DNA of 64,000 nt. Source: Apostichopus japonicus (taxonomy: Eukaryota; Echinodermata; Holothuroidea; Aspidochirotida; Stichopodidae). The stretch is from the NCBI RefSeq assembly GCF_037975245.1, contig NC_092582.1, forward strand, positions 10,890,001-10,954,000, given 5' to 3'. The stretch's first letter is position 1, and every line of letters begins with the position of its first letter. This document shows positions 1 to 12,100 of this stretch, one piece after another. The notes under the pieces were generated by a model. That model had not been told where the DNA came from and ran no database searches. It saw only the letters and a program-made list of their open reading frames with translations. A program made the position numbers and the translations under genes.

Positions 1-58
1 GCGAGTGCCTACATGGGGAGCTGTAAGTATTAGTTAATCCACCGAATATCTCAGTCCA

Positions 59-88
59 TACAGTGGCGCGATGGCTTGGCGCACTGTA
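59..88 (+). other. 10-bp bulged hairpin, one per monomer (representative copy)
   Basis: TACAGTG (59-65) is perfectly complementary to CACTGTA (82-88). After a bulged G at 66 the stem continues with CGC (67-69) paired to GCG (79-81), enclosing a 9-nt loop. The element recurs every 165 bp through the window, in mirror orientation in 18000-36164. It overlaps the candidate A-box and may be a rearranged relic of a tRNA D-arm. In contig 2 one copy carries a substitution at 23937 (M60 A to G), which would leave a G-U wobble in the stem. Whether it folds as RNA or extrudes as DNA is not known. Confidence 0.8.
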
Positions 89-133
89 CGAGCTGATGAG
101 CGAGGCTCTCTTTTGCATCGGTGGTTCGAGTCC
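64..133 (+). promoter_or_regulatory. tRNA-like Pol III internal promoter (A-box-like plus B-box), representative copy
   Basis: GGTTCGAGTCC at 123-133 matches the Pol III B-box consensus GGTTCGANTCC at every defined base. This is the TFIIIC-binding T-arm of tRNA genes and tRNA-derived SINEs. An A-box-like TGGCGCGATGG lies at 64-74 and matches TGGCNNAGTGG except at two positions; a second weak candidate overlaps at 72-83. The 59-bp A-to-B spacing is within the range seen in tRNA genes. No cloverleaf can be drawn: the T-stem has two mismatches and the bases flanking it do not form an acceptor stem. A TTTT at 111-114 between the boxes could stop Pol III early. I read this as a tRNA- or SINE-derived relic present about 386 times. 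Whether it is transcribed is unknown. Confidence 0.6.
98..108 (+). other. GAGC/GCTC mini-hairpin (representative copy)
   Basis: GAGC at 98-101 and GCTC at 105-108 form a 4-bp stem around a 3-nt loop. The stem occurs in each standard monomer. It is broken in the contig 4 variant block, where M107 T to C leaves an A-C mismatch, so it is unlikely to be required. Confidence 0.45.
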
Positions 134-162
134 CCGGTGATGACGTCTTTTGCCGATCTTTT
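111..162 (+). terminator. T4 tracts that could end Pol III transcription (representative copy)
   Basis: Runs of four T lie at 111-114, 148-151 and 159-162. The second begins 15 nt after the B-box, where a tRNA-type gene would end, and the third is a backup 8 nt further on. The first lies between the A- and B-boxes and would favour premature termination in organisms where T4 is enough. In the copy with a C inserted at 62007 that internal tract is interrupted. The call rests on base runs and position only. Confidence 0.3.
141..158 (+). other. AatII site in a CRE-like heptamer, plus GATC site, once per monomer
   Basis: GACGTC lies at 142-147 within TGACGTCT, a 7 of 8 match to the palindromic CRE/ATF site TGACGTCA. 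A GATC (MboI/DpnII) site lies at 155-158. Both recur with the monomer. The transcription-factor reading is speculative. The restriction sites are certain from the sequence and predict a 165-bp ladder. Confidence 0.6.
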
Positions 163-191
163 ACAGCGAGTGCCTACATGGGGAGCTGTAA
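161..191. other. 7-bp dyad with splice-like signals on both strands (representative copy)
   Basis: TTACAGC at 161-167 and GCTGTAA at 185-191 are perfect inverted repeats around a 17-nt loop, spanning the M165/M1 junction. On the + strand CTTTTACAG reads as a 3' splice site and GTAAGT at 188-193 as a full GTRAGT donor, bounding a 21-nt pseudo-exon at 167-187. On the - strand the arm opposite gives an acceptor, TTACAG, preceded by the branch-like TTAACTAAT (complement of 194-202). The other arm gives a donor-like GTAAAAG, again bounding 21 nt. CTGTAA and its complement TTACAG are donor-like and acceptor-like, so the dyad produces both pairs automatically. Splicing is not shown. Confidence 0.5.
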
Positions 192-3100
192 GTATTAGTT
201 AATCCACCGAATATCTCAGTCCATACAGTGGCGCGATGGCTTGGCGCACTGTACGAGCTGATGAGCGAGGCTCTCTTTTGCATCGGTGGTTCGAGTCCCC
301 GGTGATGACGTCTTTTGCCGATCTTTTACAGCGAGTGCCTACATGGGGAGCTGTAAGTATTAGTTAATCCACCGAATATCTCAGTCCATACAGTGGCGCG
401 ATGGCTTGGCGCACTGTACGAGCTGATGAGCGAGGCTCTCTTTTGCATCGGTGGTTCGAGTCCCCGGTGATGACGTCTTTTGCCGATCTTTTACAGCGAG
501 TGCCTACATGGGGAGCTGTAAGTATTAGTTAATCCACCGAATATCTCAGTCCATACAGTGGCGCGATGGCTTGGCGCACTGTACGAGCTGATGAGCGAGG
601 CTCTCTTTTGCATCGGTGGTTCGAGTCCCCGGTGATGACGTCTTTTGCCGATCTTTTACAGCGAGTGCCTACATGGGGAGCTGTAAGTATTAGTTAATCC
701 ACCGAATATCTCAGTCCATACAGTGGCGCGATGGCTTGGCGCACTGTACGAGCTGATGAGCGAGGCTCTCTTTTGCATCGGTGGTTCGAGTCCCCGGTGA
801 TGACGTCTTTTGCCGATCTTTTACAGCGAGTGCCTACATGGGGAGCTGTAAGTATTAGTTAATCCACCGAATATCTCAGTCCATACAGTGGCGCGATGGC
901 TTGGCGCACTGTACGAGCTGATGAGCGAGGCTCTCTTTTGCATCGGTGGTTCGAGTCCCCGGTGATGACGTCTTTTGCCGATCTTTTACAGCGAGTGCCT
1001 ACATGGGGAGCTGTAAGTATTAGTTAATCCACCGAATATCTCAGTCCATACAGTGGCGCGATGGCTTGGCGCACTGTACGAGCTGATGAGCGAGGCTCTC
1101 TTTTGCATCGGTGGTTCGAGTCCCCGGTGATGACGTCTTTTGCCGATCTTTTACAGCGAGTGCCTACATGGGGAGCTGTAAGTATTAGTTAATCCACCGA
1201 ATATCTCAGTCCATACAGTGGCGCGATGGCTTGGCGCACTGTACGAGCTGATGAGCGAGGCTCTCTTTTGCATCGGTGGTTCGAGTCCCCGGTGATGACG
1301 TCTTTTGCCGATCTTTTACAGCGAGTGCCTACATGGGGAGCTGTAAGTATTAGTTAATCCACCGAATATCTCAGTCCATACAGTGGCGCGATGGCTTGGC
1401 GCACTGTACGAGCTGATGAGCGAGGCTCTCTTTTGCATCGGTGGTTCGAGTCCCCGGTGATGACGTCTTTTGCCGATCTTTTACAGCGAGTGCCTACATG
1501 GGGAGCTGTAAGTATTAGTTAATCCACCGAATATCTCAGTCCATACAGTGGCGCGATGGCTTGGCGCACTGTACGAGCTGATGAGCGAGGCTCTCTTTTG
1601 CATCGGTGGTTCGAGTCCCCGGTGATGACGTCTTTTGCCGATCTTTTACAGCGAGTGCCTACATGGGGAGCTGTAAGTATTAGTTAATCCACCGAATATC
1701 TCAGTCCATACAGTGGCGCGATGGCTTGGCGCACTGTACGAGCTGATGAGCGAGGCTCTCTTTTGCATCGGTGGTTCGAGTCCCCGGTGATGACGTCTTT
1801 TGCCGATCTTTTACAGCGAGTGCCTACATGGGGAGCTGTAAGTATTAGTTAATCCACCGAATATCTCAGTCCATACAGTGGCGCGATGGCTTGGCGCACT
1901 GTACGAGCTGATGAGCGAGGCTCTCTTTTGCATCGGTGGTTCGAGTCCCCGGTGATGACGTCTTTTGCCGATCTTTTACAGCGAGTGCCTACATGGGGAG
2001 CTGTAAGTATTAGTTAATCCACCGAATATCTCAGTCCATACAGTGGCGCGATGGCTTGGCGCACTGTACGAGCTGATGAGCGAGGCTCTCTTTTGCATCG
2101 GTGGTTCGAGTCCCCGGTGATGACGTCTTTTGCCGATCTTTTACAGCGAGTGCCTACATGGGGAGCTGTAAGTATTAGTTAATCCACCGAATATCTCAGT
2201 CCATACAGTGGCGCGATGGCTTGGCGCACTGTACGAGCTGATGAGCGAGGCTCTCTTTTGCATCGGTGGTTCGAGTCCCCGGTGATGACGTCTTTTGCCG
2301 ATCTTTTACAGCGAGTGCCTACATGGGGAGCTGTAAGTATTAGTTAATCCACCGAATATCTCAGTCCATACAGTGGCGCGATGGCTTGGCGCACTGTACG
2401 AGCTGATGAGCGAGGCTCTCTTTTGCATCGGTGGTTCGAGTCCCCGGTGATGACGTCTTTTGCCGATCTTTTACAGCGAGTGCCTACATGGGGAGCTGTA
2501 AGTATTAGTTAATCCACCGAATATCTCAGTCCATACAGTGGCGCGATGGCTTGGCGCACTGTACGAGCTGATGAGCGAGGCTCTCTTTTGCATCGGTGGT
2601 TCGAGTCCCCGGTGATGACGTCTTTTGCCGATCTTTTACAGCGAGTGCCTACATGGGGAGCTGTAAGTATTAGTTAATCCACCGAATATCTCAGTCCATA
2701 CAGTGGCGCGATGGCTTGGCGCACTGTACGAGCTGATGAGCGAGGCTCTCTTTTGCATCGGTGGTTCGAGTCCCCGGTGATGACGTCTTTTGCCGATCTT
2801 TTACAGCGAGTGCCTACATGGGGAGCTGTAAGTATTAGTTAATCCACCGAATATCTCAGTCCATACAGTGGCGCGATGGCTTGGCGCACTGTACGAGCTG
2901 ATGAGCGAGGCTCTCTTTTGCATCGGTGGTTCGAGTCCCCGGTGATGACGTCTTTTGCCGATCTTTTACAGCGAGTGCCTACATGGGGAGCTGTAAGTAT
3001 TAGTTAATCCACCGAATATCTCAGTCCATACAGTGGCGCGATGGCTTGGCGCACTGTACGAGCTGATGAGCGAGGCTCTCTTTTGCATCGGTGGTTCGAG

Positions 3101-6100
3101 TCCCCGGTGATGACGTCTTTTGCCGATCTTTTACAGCGAGTGCCTACATGGGGAGCTGTAAGTATTAGTTAATCCACCGAATATCTCAGTCCATACAGTG
3201 GCGCGATGGCTTGGCGCACTGTACGAGCTGATGAGCGAGGCTCTCTTTTGCATCGGTGGTTCGAGTCCCCGGTGATGACGTCTTTTGCCGATCTTTTACA
3301 GCGAGTGCCTACATGGGGAGCTGTAAGTATTAGTTAATCCACCGAACATCTCAGTCCATACAGTGGCGCGATGGCTTGGCGCACTGTACGAGCTGATGAG
3401 CGAGGCTCTCTTTTGCATCGGTGGTTCGAGTCCCCGGTGATGACGTCTTTTGCCGATCTTTTACAGCGAGTGCCTACATGGGGAGCTGTAAGTATTAGTT
3501 AATCCACCGAATATCTCAGTCCATACAGTGGCGCGATGGCTTGGCGCACTGTACGAGCTGATGAGCGAGGCTCTCTTTTGCATCGGTGGTTCGAGTCCCC
3601 GGTGATGACGTCTTTTGCCGATCTTTTACAGCGAGTGCCTACATGGGGAGCTGTAAGTATTAGTTAATCCACCGAATATCTCAGTCCATACAGTGGCGCG
3701 ATGGCTTGGCGCACTGTACGAGCTGATGAGCGAGGCTCTCTTTTGCATCGGTGGTTCGAGTCCCCGGTGATGACGTCTTTTGCCGATCTTTTACAGCGAG
3801 TGCCTACATGGGGAGCTGTAAGTATTAGTTAATCCACCGAATATCTCAGTCCATACAGTGGCGCGATGGCTTGGCGCACTGTACGAGCTGATGAGCGAGG
3901 CTCTCTTTTGCATCGGTGGTTCGAGTCCCCGGTGATGACGTCTTTTGCCGATCTTTTACAGCGAGTGCCTACATGGGGAGCTGTAAGTATTAGTTAATCC
4001 ACCGAATATCTCAGTCCATACAGTGGCGCGATGGCTTGGCGCACTGTACGAGCTGATGAGCGAGGCTCTCTTTTGCATCGGTGGTTCGAGTCCCCGGTGA
4101 TGACGTCTTTTGCCGATCTTTTACAGCGAGTGCCTACATGGGGAGCTGTAAGTATTAGTTAATCCACCGAATATCTCAGTCCATACAGTGGCGCGATGGC
4201 TTGGCGCACTGTACGAGCTGATGAGCGAGGCTCTCTTTTGCATCGGTGGTTCGAGTCCCCGGTGATGACGTCTTTTGCCGATCTTTTACAGCGAGTGCCT
4301 ACATGGGGAGCTGTAAGTATTAGTTAATCCACCGAATATCTCAGTCCATACAGTGGCGCGATGGCTTGGCGCACTGTACGAGCTGATGAGCGAGGCTCTC
4401 TTTTGCATCGGTGGTTCGAGTCCCCGGTGATGACGTCTTTTGCCGATCTTTTACAGCGAGTGCCTACATGGGGAGCTGTAAGTATTAGTTAATCCACCGA
4501 ATATCTCAGTCCATACAGTGGCGCGATGGCTTGGCGCACTGTACGAGCTGATGAGCGAGGCTCTCTTTTGCATCGGTGGTTCGAGTCCCCGGTGATGACG
4601 TCTTTTGCCGATCTTTTACAGCGAGTGCCTACATGGGGAGCTGTAAGTATTAGTTAATTCACCGAATATCTCAGTCCATACAGTGGCGCGATGGCTTGGC
4701 GCACTGTACGAGCTGATGAGCGAGGCTCTCTTTTGCATCGGTGGTTCGAGTCCCCGGTGATGACGTCTTTTGCCGATCTTTTACAGCGAGTGCCTACATG
4801 GGGAGCTGTAAGTATTAGTTAATCCACCGAATATCTCAGTCCATACAGTGGCGCGATGGCTTGGCGCACTGTACGAGCTGATGAGCGAGGCTCTCTTTTG
4901 CATCGGTGGTTCGAGTCCCCGGTGATGACGTCTTTTGCCGATCTTTTACAGCGAGTGCCTACATGGGGAGCTGTAAGTATTAGTTAATCCACCGAATATC
5001 TCAGTCCATACAGTGGCGCGATGGCTTGGCGCACTGTACGAGCTGATGAGCGAGGCTCTCTTTTGCATCGGTGGTTCGAGTCCCCGGTGATGACGTCTTT
5101 TGCCGATCTTTTACAGCGAGTGCCTACATGGGGAGCTGTAAGTATTAGTTAATCCACCGAATATCTCAGTCCATACAGTGGCGCGATGGCTTGGCGCACT
5201 GTACGAGCTGATGAGCGAGGCTCTCTTTTGCATCGGTGGTTCGAGTCCCCGGTGATGACGTCTTTTGCCGATCTTTTACAGCGAGTGCCTACACGGGGAG
5301 CTGTAAGTATTAGTTAATCCACCGAATATCTCAGTCCATACAGTGGCGCGATGGCTTGGCGCACTGTACGAGCTGATGAGCGAGGCTCTCTTTTGCATCG
5401 GTGGTTCGAGTCCCCGGTGATGACGTCTTTTGCCGATCTTTTACAGCGAGTGCCTACATGGGGAGCTGTAAGTATTAGTTAATCCACCGAATATCTCAGT
5501 CCATACAGTGGCGCGATGGCTTGGCGCACTGTACGAGCTGATGAGCGAGGCTCTCTTTTGCATCGGTGGTTCGAGTCCCCGGTGATGACGTCTTTTGCCG
5601 ATCTTTTACAGCGAGTGCCTACATGGGGAGCTGTAAGTATTAGTTAATCCACCGAATATCTCAGTCCATACAGTGGCGCGATGGCTTGGCGCACTGTACG
5701 AGCTGATGAGCGAGGCTCTCTTTTGCATCGGTGGTTCGAGTCCCCGGTGATGACGTCTTTTGCCGATCTTTTACAGCGAGTGCCTACATGGGGAGCTGTA
5801 AGTATTAGTTAATCCACCGAATATCTCAGTCCATACAGTGGCGCGATGGCTTGGCGCACTGTACGAGCTGATGAGCGAGGCTCTCTTTTGCATCGGTGGT
5901 TCGAGTCCCCGGTGATGACGTCTTTTGCCGATCTTTTACAGCGAGTGCCTACATGGGGAGCTGTAAGTATTAGTTAATCCACCGAATATCTCAGTCCATA
6001 CAGTGGCGCGATGGCTTGGCGCACTGTACGAGCTGATGAGCGAGGCTCTCTTTTGCATCGGTGGTTCGAGTCCCCGGTGATGACGTCTTTTGCCGATCTT

Positions 6101-9100
6101 TTACAGCGAGTGCCTACATGGGGAGCTGTAAGTATTAGTTAATCCACCGAATATCTCAGTCCATACAGTGGCGCGATGGCTTGGCGCACTGTACGAGCTG
6201 ATGAGCGAGGCTCTCTTTTGCATCGGTGGTTCGAGTCCCCGGTGATGACGTCTTTTGCCGATCTTTTACAGCGAGTGCCTACATGGGGAGCTGTAAGTAT
6301 TAGTTAATCCACCGAATATCTCAGTCCATACAGTGGCGCGATGGCTTGGCGCACTGTACGAGCTGATGAGCGAGGCTCTCTTTTGCATCGGTGGTTCGAG
6401 TCCCCGGTGATGACGTCTTTTGCCGATCTTTTACAGCGAGTGCCTACATGGGGAGCTGTAAGTATTAGTTAATCCACCGAATATCTCAGTCCATACAGTG
6501 GCGCGATGGCTTGGCGCACTGTACGAGCTGATGAGCGAGGCTCTCTTTTGCATCGGTGGTTCGAGTCCCCGGTGATGACGTCTTTTGCCGATCTTTTACA
6601 GCGAGTGCCTACATGGGGAGCTGTAAGTATTAGTTAATCCACCGAATATCTCAGTCCATACAGTGGCGCGATGGCTTGGCGCACTGTACGAGCTGATGAG
6701 CGAGGCTCTCTTTTGCATCGGTGGTTCGAGTCCCCGGTGATGACGTCTTTTGCCGATCTTTTACAGCGAGTGCCTACATGGGGAGCTGTAAGTATTAGTT
6801 AATCCACCGAATATCTCAGTCCATACAGTGGCGCGATGGCTTGGCGCACTGTACGAGCTGATGAGCGAGGCTCTCTTTTGCATCGGTGGTTCGAGTCCCC
6901 GGTGATGACGTCTTTTGCCGATCTTTTACAGCGAGTGCCTACATGGGGAGCTGTAAGTATTAGTTAATCCACCGAATATCTCAGTCCATACAGTGGCGCG
7001 ATGGCTTGGCGCACTGTACGAGCTGATGAGCGAGGCTCTCTTTTGCATCGGTGGTTCGAGTCCCCGGTGATGACGTCTTTTGCCGATCTTTTACAGCGAG
7101 TGCCTACATGGGGAGCTGTAAGTATTAGTTAATCCACCGAATATCTCAGTCCATACAGTGGCGCGATGGCTTGGCGCACTGTACGAGCTGATGAGCGAGG
7201 CTCTCTTTTGCATCGGTGGTTCGAGTCCCCGGTGATGACGTCTTTTGCCGATCTTTTACAGCGAGTGCCTACATGGGGAGCTGTAAGTATTAGTTAATCC
7301 ACCGAATATCTCAGTCCATACAGTGGCGCGATGGCTTGGCGCACTGTACGAGCTGATGAGCGAGGCTCTCTTTTGCATCGGTGGTTCGAGTCCCCGGTGA
7401 TGACGTCTTTTGCCGATCTTTTACAGCGAGTGCCTACATGGGGAGCTGTAAGTATTAGTTAATCCACCGAATATCTCAGTCCATACAGTGGCGCGATGGC
7501 TTGGCGCACTGTACGAGCTGATGAGCGAGGCTCTCTTTTGCATCGGTGGTTCGAGTCCCCGGTGATGACGTCTTTTGCCGATCTTTTACAGCGAGTGCCT
7601 ACATGGGGAGCTGTAAGTATTAGTTAATCCACCGAATATCTCAGTCCATACAGTGGCGCGATGGCTTGGCGCACTGTACGAGCTGATGAGCGAGGCTCTC
7701 TTTTGCATCGGTGGTTCGAGTCCCCGGTGATGACGTCTTTTGCCGATCTTTTACAGCGAGTGCCTACATGGGGAGCTGTAAGTATTAGTTAATCCACCGA
7801 ATATCTCAGTCCATACAGTGGCGCGATGGCTTGGCGCACTGTACGAGCTGATGAGCGAGGCTCTCTTTTGCATCGGTGGTTCGAGTCCCCGGTGATGACG
7901 TCTTTTGCCGATCTTTTACAGCGAGTGCCTACATGGGGAGCTGTAAGTATTAGTTAATCCACCGAATATCTCAGTCCATACAGTGGCGCGATGGCTTGGC
8001 GCACTGTACGAGCTGATGAGCGAGGCTCTCTTTTGCATCGGTGGTTCGAGTCCCCGGTGATGACGTCTTTTGCCGATCTTTTACAGCGAGTGCCTACATG
8101 GGGAGCTGTAAGTATTAGTTAATCCACCGAATATCTCAGTCCATACAGTGGCGCGATGGCTTGGCGCACTGTACGAGCTGATGAGCGAGGCTCTCTTTTG
8201 CATCGGTGGTTCGAGTCCCCGGTGATGACGTCTTTTGCCGATCTTTTACAGCGAGTGCCTACATGGGGAGCTGTAAGTATTAGTTAATCCACCGAATATC
8301 TCAGTCCATACAGTGGCGCGATGGCTTGGCGCACTGTACGAGCTGATGAGCGAGGCTCTCTTTTGCATCGGTGGTTCGAGTCCCCGGTGATGACGTCTTT
8401 TGCCGATCTTTTACAGCGAGTGCCTACATGGGGAGCTGTAAGTATTAGTTAATCCACCGAATATCTCAGTCCATACAGTGGCGCGATGGCTTGGCGCACT
8501 GTACGAGCTGATGAGCGAGGCTCTCTTTTGCATCGGTGGTTCGAGTCCCCGGTGATGACGTCTTTTGCCGATCTTTTACAGCGAGTGCCTACATGGGGAG
8601 CTGTAAGTATTAGTTAATCCACCGAATATCTCAGTCCATACAGTGGCGCGATGGCTTGGCGCACTGTACGAGCTGATGAGCGAGGCTCTCTTTTGCATCG
8701 GTGGTTCGAGTCCCCGGTGATGACGTCTTTTGCCGATCTTTTACAGCGAGTGCCTACATGGGGAGCTGTAAGTATTAGTTAATCCACCGAATATCTCAGT
8801 CCATACAGTGGCGCGATGGCTTGGCGCACTGTACGAGCTGATGAGCGAGGCTCTCTTTTGCATCGGTGGTTCGAGTCCCCGGTGATGACGTCTTTTGCCG
8901 ATCTTTTACAGCGAGTGCCTACATGGGGAGCTGTAAGTATTAGTTAATCCACCGAATATCTCAGTCCATACAGTGGCGCGATGGCTTGGCGCACTGTACG
9001 AGCTGATGAGCGAGGCTCTCTTTTGCATCGGTGGTTCGAGTCCCCGGTGATGACGTCTTTTGCCGATCTTTTACAGCGAGTGCCTACATGGGGAGCTGTA

Positions 9101-12100
9101 AGTATTAGTTAATCCACCGAATATCTCAGTCCATACAGTGGCGCGATGGCTTGGCGCACTGTACGAGCTGATGAGCGAGGCTCTCTTTTGCATCGGTGGT
9201 TCGAGTCCCCGGTGATGACGTCTTTTGCCGATCTTTTACAGCGAGTGCCTACATGGGGAGCTGTAAGTATTAGTTAATCCACCGAATATCTCAGTCCATA
9301 CAGTGGCGCGATGGCTTGGCGCACTGTACGAGCTGATGAGCGAGGCTCTCTTTTGCATCGGTGGTTCGAGTCCCCGGTGATGACGTCTTTTGCCGATCTT
9401 TTACAGCGAGTGCCTACATGGGGAGCTGTAAGTATTAGTTAATCCACCGAATATCTCAGTCCATACAGTGGCGCGATGGCTTGGCGCACTGTACGAGCTG
9501 ATGAGCGAGGCTCTCTTTTGCATCGGTGGTTCGAGTCCCCGGTGATGACGTCTTTTGCCGATCTTTTACAGCGAGTGCCTACATGGGGAGCTGTAAGTAT
9601 TAGTTAATCCACCGAATATCTCAGTCCATACAGTGGCGCGATGGCTTGGCGCACTGTACGAGCTGATGAGCGAGGCTCTCTTTTGCATCGGTGGTTCGAG
9701 TCCCCGGTGATGACGTCTTTTGCCGATCTTTTACAGCGAGTGCCTACATGGGGAGCTGTAAGTATTAGTTAATCCACCGAATATCTCAGTCCATACAGTG
9801 GCGCGATGGCTTGGCGCACTGTACGAGCTGATGAGCGAGGCTCTCTTTTGCATCGGTGGTTCGAGTCCCCGGTGATGACGTCTTTTGCCGATCTTTTACA
9901 GCGAGTGCCTACATGGGGAGCTGTAAGTATTAGTTAATCCACCGAATATCTCAGTCCATACAGTGGCGCGATGGCTTGGCGCACTGTACGAGCTGATGAG
10001 CGAGGCTCTCTTTTGCATCGGTGGTTCGAGTCCCCGGTGATGACGTCTTTTGCCGATCTTTTACAGCGAGTGCCTACATGGGGAGCTGTAAGTATTAGTT
10101 AATCCACCGAATATCTCAGTCCATACAGTGGCGCGATGGCTTGGCGCACTGTACGAGCTGATGAGCGAGGCTCTCTTTTGCATCGGTGGTTCGAGTCCCC
10201 GGTGATGACGTCTTTTGCCGATCTTTTACAGCGAGTGCCTACATGGGGAGCTGTAAGTATTAGTTAATCCACCGAATATCTCAGTCCATACAGTGGCGCG
10301 ATGGCTTGGCGCACTGTACGAGCTGATGAGCGAGGCTCTCTTTTGCATCGGTGGTTCGAGTCCCCGGTGATGACGTCTTTTGCCGATCTTTTACAGCGAG
10401 TGCCTACATGGGGAGCTGTAAGTATTAGTTAATCCACCGAATATCTCAGTCCATACAGTGGCGCGATGGCTTGGCGCACTGTACGAGCTGATGAGCGAGG
10501 CTCTCTTTTGCATCGGTGGTTCGAGTCCCCGGTGATGACGTCTTTTGCCGATCTTTTACAGCGAGTGCCTACATGGGGAGCTGTAAGTATTAGTTAATCC
10601 ACCGAATATCTCAGTCCATACAGTGGCGCGATGGCTTGGCGCACTGTACGAGCTGATGAGCGAGGCTCTCTTTTGCATCGGTGGTTCGAGTCCCCGGTGA
10701 TGACGTCTTTTGCCGATCTTTTACAGCGAGTGCCTACATGGGGAGCTGTAAGTATTAGTTAATCCACCGAATATCTCAGTCCATACAGTGGCGCGATGGC
10801 TTGGCGCACTGTACGAGCTGATGAGCGAGGCTCTCTTTTGCATCGGTGGTTCGAGTCCCCGGTGATGACGTCTTTTGCCGATCTTTTACAGCGAGTGCCT
10901 ACATGGGGAGCTGTAAGTATTAGTTAATCCACCGAATATCTCAGTCCATACAGTGGCGCGATGGCTTGGCGCACTGTACGAGCTGATGAGCGAGGCTCTC
11001 TTTTGCATCGGTGGTTCGAGTCCCCGGTGATGACGTCTTTTGCCGATCTTTTACAGCGAGTGCCTACATGGGGAGCTGTAAGTATTAGTTAATCCACCGA
11101 ATATCTCAGTCCATACAGTGGCGCGATGGCTTGGCGCACTGTACGAGCTGATGAGCGAGGCTCTCTTTTGCATCGGTGGTTCGAGTCCCCGGTGATGACG
11201 TCTTTTGCCGATCTTTTACAGCGAGTGCCTACATGGGGAGCTGTAAGTATTAGTTAATCCACCGAATATCTCAGTCCATACAGTGGCGCGATGGCTTGGC
11301 GCACTGTACGAGCTGATGAGCGAGGCTCTCTTTTGCATCGGTGGTTCGAGTCCCCGGTGATGACGTCTTTTGCCGATCTTTTACAGCGAGTGCCTACATG
11401 GGGAGCTGTAAGTATTAGTTAATCCACCGAATATCTCAGTCCATACAGTGGCGCGATGGCTTGGCGCACTGTACGAGCTGATGAGCGAGGCTCTCTTTTG
11501 CATCGGTGGTTCGAGTCCCCGGTGATGACGTCTTTTGCCGATCTTTTACAGCGAGTGCCTACATGGGGAGCTGTAAGTATTAGTTAATCCACCGAATATC
11601 TCAGTCCATACAGTGGCGCGATGGCTTGGCGCACTGTACGAGCTGATGAGCGAGGCTCTCTTTTGCATCGGTGGTTCGAGTCCCCGGTGATGACGTCTTT
11701 TGCCGATCTTTTACAGCGAGTGCCTACATGGGGAGCTGTAAGTATTAGTTAATCCACCGAATATCTCAGTCCATACAGTGGCGCGATGGCTTGGCGCACT
11801 GTACGAGCTGATGAGCGAGGCTCTCTTTTGCATCGGTGGTTCGAGTCCCCGGTGATGACGTCTTTTGCCGATCTTTTACAGCGAGTGCCTACATGGGGAG
11901 CTGTAAGTATTAGTTAATCCACCGAATATCTCAGTCCATACAGTGGCGCGATGGCTTGGCGCACTGTACGAGCTGATGAGCGAGGCTCTCTTTTGCATCG
12001 GTGGTTCGAGTCCCCGGTGATGACGTCTTTTGCCGATCTTTTACAGCGAGTGCCTACATGGGGAGCTGTAAGTATTAGTTAATCCACCGAATATCTCAGT

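Noticed and set aside
57-144. Functional tRNA gene in each monomer
   Set aside because: The B-box is perfect, but the T-stem has two mismatches, the flanks at 57-63 and 137-143 do not pair as an acceptor stem, no convincing anticodon arm was found, and TTTT interrupts the body.
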